64,000 bases of DNA, taken from the NCBI GenBank assembly GCA_959018755.1, contig CAUEMA010000008.1, positions 1-64,000 on the forward strand. Reading direction: 5' to 3'. Within the stretch, counting starts at the first letter, position 1. Each line of letters opens with the position of its first letter. The notes beneath the pieces are model-generated. The model was not told the origin of the DNA. It saw only the letters and a list, made by a program, of their open reading frames with translations, and did no database searches. Of the stretch, positions 7,542 to 15,147 are shown piece by piece. The stretch is from an uncultured Collinsella sp. GTDB lineage: Bacteria > Actinomycetota > Coriobacteriia > Coriobacteriales > Coriobacteriaceae. The translations under genes and the position numbers were made by a program.

Positions 7542-8965
7542 GAATCTGCTTGGTACTCGAGGGCTGCTACCCCTATGTGCACGGCGGCGTGTCCACCTGG
7601 ATGCACGGCTATATCCAGGCCATGCCCGAGCACGAGTTTGTGCTGTGGGTGATTGGCGCGCATGCTGCCGACCGCGGCAAGTTTGTCTACGAGCTGCCCG
7701 GCAATGTGGTCGAGGTGCACGAGGTGTTTCTGGACGACGCCCTGCGTCTTTCGGGCGAGCAGGAAGAGGCGTACTATAACGACCGCGAGCGCGAGGCGCT
7801 GCGCCGCCTGGTGTCGCTCTCTAATCCGGATTGGGACGTGCTGTTCGATATCTTCCAGCGCCGCCGCGTGCATCCGCTCTCGTTTTTGCAGAGCCGCGCC
7901 TTTATGGATATCTTTCGCGACGTGTGCCTGGCCGAGTATCCCTACACGCCCTTTGCCGACGCATTCCATACCATGCGCTCCATGCTGCTGCCTGTGCTCT
8001 ACCTGCTGGGCAGCGAGGTGCCGGTGGCCGATGTGTACCACGCCATCTCGACTGGCTACGGCGGCCTGCTCGCCTGCCTGGGTTCGAGCGTTCACCATGC
8101 GCCGGTGCTGCTCACCGAGCATGGCATCTATACCCGCGAACGCGAGGAAGAGATCATTCGCGCCGACTGGGTTGTGCCGTCGTTTAAGGATCGCTGGATC
8201 CGCTTTTTCTACCTGCTTTCGGAGGAGATCTACCGTCGCGCCTTTCGCGTGACGAGCCTGTTTCATAACGCCCGCAAGACGCAGATTGATATGGGCTGCG
8301 ATGCGGACAAATGCCTGGTCATTCCCAATGGCATCCAGTTCGATCGCTTTAAGGACATTCCCTTAAAGCCCGATGACGGTTGGGTGGACATCGGCGCGGT
8401 GGTGCGCCTTGCACCCATCAAGGACGTCAAGACCATGATCTATGCGTTCTTTGAGCTGCACGAGCGCCTGCCCAAGGTGCGCCTGCACATCATGGGCGGC
8501 GTGGACGACGAGGAATACGGCGCCGAGTGCCATGCACTCGTCGACACCCTGGGCGTGCGTGATCTGATCTTTACCGGCCGCGTCAACGTGGTCGAGTACA
8601 TGGAAAAGCTCGACTTTACCATTTTGACGAGCATCTCCGAGGGCCAGCCGCTTAGCGTGCTGGAGTCGCTTGCGGCGCGTCGTCCCTGCGTGACGACCGA
8701 GGTCGGCTGCTGCCGCGAGCTGCTCGAGGGCGCTCCGGGCGACGACTTTGGCTTGGCGGGTTTTGTGACGCCGCCCATGTATCGCAAGGGCTTGGCCGAT
8801 GCCATGGAGCGCATGTGCACAAGCCGCGCCCGCCGCATTGAGATGGGGGAGCGCGGCCAGCGTCGCGTTGCCACGTTCTTTTTGCACGAGCAGATGCTCG
8901 CCAACTATCGCGCGCTGTACGACGAGACGGCGCGTGCGTTTGACCTGCCCAGAGAGGGGGAGTAG
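7538..8965 (+). CDS. pelF: GT4 family glycosyltransferase PelF
   Basis: 475 residues, ATG 7538 overlapping the previous stop by 4 bp. The start MRICLVLEGCYPYVHGGVS is the typical PelF/GT4 N-terminal nucleotide-fold loop, and the C-terminal donor domain holds NVVEYMEKLDF and the EX7E motif SEGQPLSVLE. No membrane segments, so cytosolic, recruited to the membrane by PelD/PelE. PelF polymerises UDP-GalNAc/UDP-GlcNAc-type donors into Pel. Length is close to other PelF proteins. Among the pel genes here this and pelG are the most confidently recognised. Confidence 0.88.
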   Translation: MRICLVLEGCYPYVHGGVSTWMHGYIQAMPEHEFVLWVIGAHAADRGKFVYELPGNVVEVHEVFLDDALRLSGEQEEAYYNDREREALRRLVSLSNPDWDVLFDIFQRRRVHPLSFLQSRAFMDIFRDVCLAEYPYTPFADAFHTMRSMLLPVLYLLGSEVPVADVYHAISTGYGGLLACLGSSVHHAPVLLTEHGIYTREREEEIIRADWVVPSFKDRWIRFFYLLSEEIYRRAFRVTSLFHNARKTQIDMGCDADKCLVIPNGIQFDRFKDIPLKPDDGWVDIGAVVRLAPIKDVKTMIYAFFELHERLPKVRLHIMGGVDDEEYGAECHALVDTLGVRDLIFTGRVNVVEYMEKLDFTILTSISEGQPLSVLESLAARRPCVTTEVGCCRELLEGAPGDDFGLAGFVTPPMYRKGLADAMERMCTSRARRIEMGERGQRRVATFFLHEQMLANYRALYDETARAFDLPREGE

Positions 8966-8968
8966 CCA

Positions 8969-10513
8969 GTGGCCGGAATCGGTTTTGAGCTCAAGCGCCT
9001 GTTTAGGCGCAAGGGTCTGTTTGCCACGATGCGCGCCTATGGCTACGCCGGCATTGTGTGCACGGGCCCCATGCTGCTGGGCGTGCTGCTCCAGGTGGGT
9101 ATTTTGGTGCTGTGCGGTCTGTGGGGTGTGGGCCGTGCCAACCAGGATTTGCTGGTGTGCATGGTGACCTATACGCTTCTGGCGTCGCTTACGCTCACGA
9201 GCTTTTTCTCCATGCCGGTCACCCGCTTTTTGGCCGACATGCTCTTTGCCGAGCGCGAAGAGGAGGTCTTGCCCTCGTTTTGGGGCTCCAACGCCATCAT
9301 GCTGGTTGCTGGCACGGTGCTCTACGGCGTATTTTTGCTGTTCTCGGGCGCCACGCTGCTGCAGGGGCTGCTGTGCCTGTGGCTGTTCAACATTATGATC
9401 GTCAACTGGAACGGTATGAGCTATCTCACGGCCATCAAGGATTACCGCGGTATCCTGTGCAGCTTTGCGGCCGCCATTGGCGTGGCGTGCGTGTGCGCCC
9501 TGGCCACGCTCGCGCTGGGGCTGCCGCCGGTCGAGGGCCTGTTGGCGTCAATCGTCCTGGGCTACGGCGTCATGCTCGCCTGGGATGTGGTGCTGCTGTA
9601 CCGGTATTTTCCTCAGAGCGACCGCAGCCCCTGGCTCTTTTTGCAGTGGCTCGATCAGTTTATGCCGCTGGCGCTCACGGGCCTGTTTACCAACCTGGGG
9701 CTCTTTGCGCACCTGGTGATTATTTGGACCGGTCCCATTGGCGTGCAGGTCAAGGGCTTGTTTTATGGTGCGCCCTACCACGATGTGCCGGCGCTCATCG
9801 CGTTTTTGACGATACTGGTCACGACCGTCAACTTTGTGGTCTCGGTCGAGGTCAACTTCTATCCGCGCTACCGCGACTACTACAGCCTGTTTAACGACGG
9901 CGGCGTAGTGGGCGATATTGTGGTTGCCGAGGAGGAAATGCTCGCCACGCTCAACCGGGAGCTGTGGTTTTGTGCGCTCAAGCAGCTGTTTGTGACCGCG
10001 GCGGTCATTTCGCTCGAGACCACGGTGCTCTCGGCCCTGCCGCTGGGCTTTAACAGCCTTATGCACGGGTATTTTCGCACGCTATGCGTGGGCTATGGTC
10101 TGTATGCCGTGGGCAATACGGTGATGCTCATCTTGCTGTACTTTACCGACTACAAGGGAGCCGTGCTGGCCTCGGGCCTGTTTGCCGGTGTGGCAGGGCT
10201 GGCGACCGCCGTGTCGTTGCTTTTACCGCAGCAGTTTTACGGCTTTGGCTTTTTGTTGGGTGCGGCGGTGTTTTTTATCGTGGCGCTGCTCCGGCTCGAT
10301 ACCTATACCGCCAACTTGCCGTATCGTATCCTGAGTCAACAGCCCATGGTGGCGACCGACAAGACGGGTCGCTTTACACAACTGGGCCGCTTGCTCGACC
10401 GTGCCGAGCAGCGCTATGAGGAGGGCCGCCATAAGGGTGAGCCGCATGGTTGGTTTGAGCGTACGGTGGTCCATGTGTATCGCAACCATTGGGGAGGTTC
10501 TGATGACCGATAG
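8969..10513 (+). CDS. pelG: Pel polysaccharide exporter PelG
   Basis: 514 residues, GTG 8969, with agaggggga just upstream. The N-terminus MAGIGFELKRLFRRKG is characteristic of PelG, followed by about twelve hydrophobic segments (MOP/polysaccharide-transporter fold), and a cytosolic tail rich in charged residues (LLDRAEQRYEEGRHKGE). PelG exports the growing chain across the cytoplasmic membrane together with PelF, PelD and PelE. It lies 3 bases after pelF and overlaps the next gene by 11 bp, so it is co-translated with the operon. Confidence 0.88.
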   Translation: MAGIGFELKRLFRRKGLFATMRAYGYAGIVCTGPMLLGVLLQVGILVLCGLWGVGRANQDLLVCMVTYTLLASLTLTSFFSMPVTRFLADMLFAEREEEVLPSFWGSNAIMLVAGTVLYGVFLLFSGATLLQGLLCLWLFNIMIVNWNGMSYLTAIKDYRGILCSFAAAIGVACVCALATLALGLPPVEGLLASIVLGYGVMLAWDVVLLYRYFPQSDRSPWLFLQWLDQFMPLALTGLFTNLGLFAHLVIIWTGPIGVQVKGLFYGAPYHDVPALIAFLTILVTTVNFVVSVEVNFYPRYRDYYSLFNDGGVVGDIVVAEEEMLATLNRELWFCALKQLFVTAAVISLETTVLSALPLGFNSLMHGYFRTLCVGYGLYAVGNTVMLILLYFTDYKGAVLASGLFAGVAGLATAVSLLLPQQFYGFGFLLGAAVFFIVALLRLDTYTANLPYRILSQQPMVATDKTGRFTQLGRLLDRAEQRYEEGRHKGEPHGWFERTVVHVYRNHWGGSDDR

Positions 10514-12272
10514 GATGATGTCTCGCCGTCGCCTGATTGAGGCGGCTGCCGGTGCGCTGTTGCTTTCGGGCTGCTCGGTGCAGGAAGACTCCTTGACCAA
10601 AAAGGTCAAAAAGCAGGACAAGATTAAAAAGGCCGGGTCCTCGGACGGTACCAAGCACCTCCGCGACAAGGACGAGCTCTACGAGGTCTACGATGACTCG
10701 TGCATTGTGACCATGTACCTGACGGTCTCGCGCGGCAACAGCTCCGAGAACACCGATCATAGCTGGGCCGAGATCAATACGTACTCGGTCTACGACTACG
10801 CCGACATGGGCGTGGCGCGCTATCAGGTTATGGGCCTGCTGCAGGCGGGCGACGAAGACGGCCCGGTGGCCGGCGAGGTTGGCTATGGCGAGGAAGCGCC
10901 CAATGCTACCGTGCAGGTGCGCGGCCAGACGTCGAGCGGTTATACGCAGAAGAATTACAAGGTAGAGCTCAAAAAGGGCAAGGGTACCTGGCGCCAACAG
11001 CGCGCGATTGCGCTTAACAAGCACATGGGCGAGGGCATGCGTTTTCGCAACAAGATGGCCTACGACCTTATCCGCGGGATTCCCCAGATGATGGGCCTGC
11101 GCACGCAGTTTGTGCATTTGTGGGTGTGCGACCAGACCGAAAAGTCCAACGATACCTTTGTGGACTACGGCTTGTTTACGCAGGTGGAGCAGCTCAACAA
11201 AACGGCGCTTAAGGCGCACGGCTTGGATAAGAACGGGCATCTGTACAAGGTGAACAGCTTTGATTTCTATCGCTACGAGGACACCATTAAGCTTGCCGAC
11301 GATCCCGACTACAACCAGGCCAACTTTGAGGGCATGCTCGAGATTAAGGGCGACTCGGACCACACCAAGCTCATCGAGATGCTCGATGCACTCAACGACG
11401 AATCCCAAAAGATCGATGACGTGCTCGACGCCTACTTTGATACCGAGAATCTGGTCTATTGGTTGGCGTTTCAGATCCTGACGGGCAACTGCGATACGCA
11501 GAACCGTAACTGCTATCTGTACAGCCCGCTCAACTCAAATACCTGGTACTTTTTGGATTGGGATAACGACGGCATGTTGCGTAAGCTTGAGCTGAGCCTG
11601 AAGGGGTTCTCGGACTATGCGAGCTGGGAGCGCGGCGTAAGCAACTACTGGGGCAACGTGCTGTTCAACCGCGCGTTGCGCAGCAAGTCGTTCCGCAGCG
11701 AACTCGACCGTGCCGTCAAGGACTTGCGCTCGTATTTGTCCGAGGAACGTCTGGCCAAGATGATCAAGCACTATCGCGAGGTTACCGAATCCCTGGTCTT
11801 TGCTTCGCCCGATATCGACAATCTGCCTGTCACCAAGGATCAATATGAGCAGATTGCCGCGGCGATTCCTTCTGAGATCGAGGAGAACTATAAGAGCTAT
11901 TGCGAGAGCTATAAAAAGCCCATGCCGTTCTACATTGGTGTGCCGCAGATCGATAACGGTAAGCTGCGCTTGAACTGGGATGCCGCGTACGACTTTGAGG
12001 CGCGCGATATTCGCTATACCGTTGAGCTTGCGCGCGACTATGCCATAAGCGACGTGCTTTTTAAGGCCGAGGACGTGCTGTTTCCCGAGGTGACCTGCGA
12101 TGCGCCCGATACCGGCCAGTATTTTGTGCGCGTGCGCGCCACCAACTCCGACGACTATACGCAAGATGCGTTTGACTACTATGTGACCGACGACGGCAAG
12201 CATTACGGCATGAAGTGTTTTTACGTGCAAGACGGCGGTAAGGTCGTGGAGGACACGTATGAGGAGGGCTAG
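10503..12272 (+). CDS. CotH-kinase family lipoprotein
   Basis: 589 residues from ATG 10503, selected by GGGGAGG (10492-10498); the longer frame runs back into pelG. A lipoprotein signal peptide ends in the lipobox LLLSGC (C24), preceded by Arg residues, so the protein is anchored outside the membrane. VRGQTSSGYTQKNYKVEL and LDWDNDGML match the substrate/nucleotide motifs of CotH-like kinases, whose founding members phosphorylate spore-coat proteins. A C-terminal fibronectin-like tail (FEARDIRYTVELARDYAI onward) may be a binding module. Placed after pelG and before a polyphosphate-polymerase domain gene, it may modify the polymer or surface proteins; that role is inference. Confidence 0.75.
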   Translation: MTDRMMSRRRLIEAAAGALLLSGCSVQEDSLTKKVKKQDKIKKAGSSDGTKHLRDKDELYEVYDDSCIVTMYLTVSRGNSSENTDHSWAEINTYSVYDYADMGVARYQVMGLLQAGDEDGPVAGEVGYGEEAPNATVQVRGQTSSGYTQKNYKVELKKGKGTWRQQRAIALNKHMGEGMRFRNKMAYDLIRGIPQMMGLRTQFVHLWVCDQTEKSNDTFVDYGLFTQVEQLNKTALKAHGLDKNGHLYKVNSFDFYRYEDTIKLADDPDYNQANFEGMLEIKGDSDHTKLIEMLDALNDESQKIDDVLDAYFDTENLVYWLAFQILTGNCDTQNRNCYLYSPLNSNTWYFLDWDNDGMLRKLELSLKGFSDYASWERGVSNYWGNVLFNRALRSKSFRSELDRAVKDLRSYLSEERLAKMIKHYREVTESLVFASPDIDNLPVTKDQYEQIAAAIPSEIEENYKSYCESYKKPMPFYIGVPQIDNGKLRLNWDAAYDFEARDIRYTVELARDYAISDVLFKAEDVLFPEVTCDAPDTGQYFVRVRATNSDDYTQDAFDYYVTDDGKHYGMKCFYVQDGGKVVEDTYEEG

Positions 12273-13050
12273 CGCGCTGCTTGAGCGCCTGGCGGCACCT
12301 CCTGCGCGTACCACGCAGGAGCGTTATCGCCACGAGCTCAAATATCTCATTAATGAGGGTGAGCACACTGCGCTTGCCTGTCGCATGGCGCCGGTGTTTA
12401 AGCTGGACAAGCATGCTCAGGCGGGCGGTTACACCATTCGCAGCCTGTACTTTGACGACTACTGCAACTCGGCCTACGAGGAAAAAGACGCCGGTATTCT
12501 CATGCGCAAAAAGTACCGCGTGCGCATCTATAACGGCGGCGACAAGGTGATTAAGCTCGAGCGCAAAAAGAAGTACGGTAGCTGGATCTACAAAGAGGAC
12601 GCGCCGCTCACGCGCGGCGAGTTTGAGCAGATCCTGGCCGGAGACTACGACTTTTTGCTGAGGAGCCCCTATCCGCTCTGTCGCGAGTTCTACATCGAGT
12701 GCATCTGCAACGTGATGCGCCCACGGACCATCGTGGACTACGAGCGCGAGCCGTGGGTGATGGATGAGGGTACCGTGCGCATCACGTTTGACATGAACGT
12801 GCGTGCCGCGGTGGGAAGCTACGATATCTTTGACGCGACGCTGCCCGCGCTGCCGGTCCTGGAGCCCGGCAAGCTGGTGATGGAGGTCAAGTTTACGGAG
12901 TTTTGCCCGCAGCTGGTGCGCGATATGGTGCCGCCGGGCGCGGCCGAGCTTACGGCGGTCTCCAAGTACTGCCTGTGTTACGAAAAGACCGCCTACTTGC
13001 GCGGATTTAATTACTGGGGATCGGATTTTGAGAACCGAGGGGATATTTAG
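12259..13050 (+). CDS. VTC-domain polyphosphate polymerase-like protein
   Basis: 263 residues, ATG 12259 behind GTGGAGG (12245-12251), overlapping the CotH gene by 14 bp. The sequence has the VTC tunnel-fold motifs: RYRHELKYLI, IRSLYFDDY, RKKYRVRIYNG, IKLERKKKYGSWIYKE and LVMEVKFTEF, supplying the basic tunnel and the acidic metal ligands (Glu of EVKF). In VTC4 this fold makes polyphosphate from ATP. It has no membrane segment and is followed at once by a DUF4956 membrane protein, the partner it commonly has in Firmicutes and Actinobacteria. What it makes here, and for which acceptor, is unknown. Confidence 0.8.
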   Translation: MRRASALLERLAAPPARTTQERYRHELKYLINEGEHTALACRMAPVFKLDKHAQAGGYTIRSLYFDDYCNSAYEEKDAGILMRKKYRVRIYNGGDKVIKLERKKKYGSWIYKEDAPLTRGEFEQILAGDYDFLLRSPYPLCREFYIECICNVMRPRTIVDYEREPWVMDEGTVRITFDMNVRAAVGSYDIFDATLPALPVLEPGKLVMEVKFTEFCPQLVRDMVPPGAAELTAVSKYCLCYEKTAYLRGFNYWGSDFENRGDI

Positions 13051-13053
13051 ACC

Positions 13054-13719
13054 ATGAGCACCAGGGACTTTTTTAAGAACTCCGTCTTGGAGGCGTTTGG
13101 CCAGGTCGACCCTGCCAAGATCGGCCTGTCGCTGCTCGTGGCGCTCGCCATGGGCATCCTGATCTATTACGTGTACAAGCGCTTTTTTACTGGCGTGGTG
13201 TATTCGCGCAGTTTTGCCGTGACGCTCGTGGGCATTTGCGTGCTCACCTGCATGGTCACGCTCGCGATCTCGACCAACGTGGTTATCTCGCTCGGTATGG
13301 TCGGTGCTTTGTCCATCGTCCGCTATCGTACGGCGGTCAAGGACCCGCTCGACCTGCTGTATCTGTTTTGGGCCATTACCACGGGCATTACGGCAGGTGC
13401 CGGCATGTACGCGCTCGTGGGGCTCACGGCGGTGGTGATCGTGGTGATGATCGCCGGCTTTGCGAGCCACCAGGACAAGGCGCGTGTGTACATGATGGTC
13501 ATCCACTACACGGGCCAGACCACCGGCGATGATATCGTGCGTGCATTTGGGCGCACCAAGTTCACCGTCAAGTCCAAGACCATGCGCGGCGACAAGGTCG
13601 AGATGGCCGTCGAGGTTTTCTCGGACGGTGTGGATATGCCGTATGCTGACGCCATTCACGCGCTCGACGGCGTGGAAGACCTCACACTCATCCAGTACAA
13701 CGGCGAATACCACGGGTAG
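13054..13719 (+). CDS. DUF4956 membrane protein
   Basis: 221 residues, ATG 13054, three bases after the VTC gene with gaggggatat as Shine-Dalgarno. About four hydrophobic segments (residues 22-40, 50-68, 74-90, 103-135) include the family hallmark MVGALSIVRYRTAVKDP and LFWAITTGITAGAG; a soluble C-terminal domain (about 145-221) with a ferredoxin-like pattern follows. DUF4956 proteins are regularly paired with VTC-domain proteins and probably form a membrane complex or channel with them. Last gene of the pel operon. No biochemical function is established to my knowledge. Confidence 0.8.
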   Translation: MSTRDFFKNSVLEAFGQVDPAKIGLSLLVALAMGILIYYVYKRFFTGVVYSRSFAVTLVGICVLTCMVTLAISTNVVISLGMVGALSIVRYRTAVKDPLDLLYLFWAITTGITAGAGMYALVGLTAVVIVVMIAGFASHQDKARVYMMVIHYTGQTTGDDIVRAFGRTKFTVKSKTMRGDKVEMAVEVFSDGVDMPYADAIHALDGVEDLTLIQYNGEYHG

Positions 13720-13725
13720 CTTGGT

Positions 13726-13749
13726 TCCGGCGTTTTAATAAACGCCGGA
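13726..13749 (+). terminator. Hairpin after the pel operon
   Basis: TCCGGCGTTT (13726-13735) and AAACGCCGGA (13740-13749) form a perfect 10-bp stem with a TAAT loop, six bases past the DUF4956 stop. No U-run follows, although the stem itself carries A/T at its top. Probably the operon's terminator or a 3' end stabiliser. Confidence 0.55.
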
Positions 13750-13804
13750 TCGCTCGACGCTGCGCGGGCATCTGCCGGGCGATCTGCCGCTCAAACCGTC
13801 GCTC

Positions 13805-13851
13805 GCGTACATAATGTACGCTTCGCTCCTCTTTCGTGGCACCTCGCCACG
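13805..13851. repeat. Tandem palindromes (REP-like) in the pel-scrR gap
   Basis: GCGTACAT-A-ATGTACGC (13805-13821) is a perfect 17-base palindrome, and CGTGGC-acctc-GCCACG (13835-13851) a second hairpin 13 bases later. The flanking sequence is also imperfectly symmetric. The region has no coding potential. Such GC-rich double hairpins look like repeated extragenic palindromes, but copy number cannot be seen here. Confidence 0.4.
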
Positions 13852-13945
13852 GCAGCTGCTCGCTCGCTGACGTTTGCTCGACCTGGGCGGTTGAAATGAT
13901 CCGCTGAGACCTTTCCAGTCGAATATTTTTCGGTCGAGGGTTGGG

Positions 13946-13967
13946 TATTATGGTGAAAGCGATTTCA
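13946..13967 (+). promoter_or_regulatory. -10 box and LacI-type operator before the sucrose repressor gene
   Basis: TATTAT (13946-13951) is a plausible -10, and TGAAAGCGATTTCA (13954-13967) follows directly. The latter is an inverted repeat around CG that fits the LacI/CcpA-type operator pattern TGAAANCGNTTNCA and matches two sites upstream of the PTS gene. Its position just after the -10 suggests autorepression. Confidence 0.6.
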
Positions 13968-13982
13968 ACGACGGGGGTGCTC

Positions 13983-14963
13983 GTGGTAAAGATGAAAGAT
14001 GTGGCCGAGCTGGCCGGCGTTTCGAGCGCCGCCGTCTCGCGCTACCTCAACGGTGGATATATCTCGGCGGACAAGGCCGAGCGCATTAAGAAGGCGATTG
14101 AGCTGACAGGATACGTGCGGTCCAGCCAAGCTCGCGCGCTGCGCACCGGTTCCACCAAGCTCATCGGCGTCATCGTGCCCAAGATCAACTCGGAGTCCGT
14201 GAGCCGCATTACCGCCGGCATTGGCCAGGTGCTCGGTCGCCGTGGCTACCAAATGCTGCTTGCTAACACTGACAACGCGGTCGATCGTGAGCTCGAATAC
14301 CTCGATTTATTCCAAAACCACCCAGTCGATGGCATTGTGCTGGTGGCAACTATGATTACCGACGAGCACCGTCGGGCGATTGAATCGTGCCGCGTGCCCA
14401 TCGTGCTGATCGGTCAGAATGTTGAGGGCGCGGCGTGCGTCTATCACGACGATTGCGAGGCCGCCTTTGAGCTGGGCCATGCACTTGCGGGTCGCGTGGA
14501 CGGCAAGATTGCCTATATTGGAGTTACCGAAGAGGACCGCGCGGCCGGTTATGACCGCCGTCGCGGTTTTGAGGCCGGCTTGCGCGCCGCGGGTAACCCA
14601 CTCGATGCCGCCTTGATTCGTTTGGGCTCGTTTACGCTCGACTCGGGCTATGGTGCGGCGCGTGAACTGCTTTCCGTCACTCCCGATGTTTCGTTTATCG
14701 CCTGCGCGACCGACACCATGGCGGCGGGCGCGCTGCGTGCTATCGATGAGGTCCGCGGCATGGGCGAGGGCATACACCGCGTGAGCGGTTTTGGCGACAA
14801 CGCGTTTTTGCGCGCGCTGACGGGCGGCATTCCCACCGTGCATTATGGCTACCTGACCAGTGGCGTCGAGGCGACCAATATGTTGCTCAACACGCTCGAT
14901 GGCGTGGAGGGGGAGAGCGGTCTCAAGACACTCAAGCTCGGCCATCAGCTTATGAATGTCTAG
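13983..14963 (+). CDS. scrR: LacI family repressor of the sucrose genes
   Basis: 326 residues from GTG 13983, placed behind acgggggtg (13970-13978); ATG 13992 is the alternative and the longer upstream frame is unlikely because it would start over the operator. The LacI helix-turn-helix MKDVAELAGVSSAAVSRYLNG and hinge region (SQARALRTGSTKLIGV) are followed by a periplasmic-binding-like effector domain. It precedes a sucrose-type PTS EIIBC and a GH32 hydrolase, and three similar operators flank it, so it most likely represses this regulon and itself. The exact inducer (sucrose-6-phosphate or a fructoside) is inferred from the neighbours. Confidence 0.82.
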   Translation: MVKMKDVAELAGVSSAAVSRYLNGGYISADKAERIKKAIELTGYVRSSQARALRTGSTKLIGVIVPKINSESVSRITAGIGQVLGRRGYQMLLANTDNAVDRELEYLDLFQNHPVDGIVLVATMITDEHRRAIESCRVPIVLIGQNVEGAACVYHDDCEAAFELGHALAGRVDGKIAYIGVTEEDRAAGYDRRRGFEAGLRAAGNPLDAALIRLGSFTLDSGYGAARELLSVTPDVSFIACATDTMAAGALRAIDEVRGMGEGIHRVSGFGDNAFLRALTGGIPTVHYGYLTSGVEATNMLLNTLDGVEGESGLKTLKLGHQLMNV

Positions 14964-15051
14964 GTCTTGGGCACGTCTGCCTGCCTCTGAGTCGCCTGGT
15001 TTTTCCGTAAAACTACCATTCGCCGGCTTATTCCTACCGTTTACCGCTATA

Positions 15052-15091
15052 TGAAAACGATTGCAGACATATGAAACTGAAATCGATTACA
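15052..15091 (+). promoter_or_regulatory. Two LacI-type operators before the PTS gene
   Basis: TGAAAACGATTGCA (15052-15065) and TGAAATCGATTACA (15078-15091) share the pattern TGAAANCGATTNCA with the site before scrR. Their centres are 26 bases apart, about two and a half helical turns. They lie 57-96 bases before the PTS start, where a promoter must be, although I could not fix clear -35/-10 boxes. Probable ScrR binding sites; a CcpA-like regulator could also use them. Confidence 0.65.
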
Positions 15092-15147
15092 GTGTAAGTG
15101 TCAAAGATGGCCGGGTGCAAATGCGCCCGTTGGAGGAAAGGGAAGTC

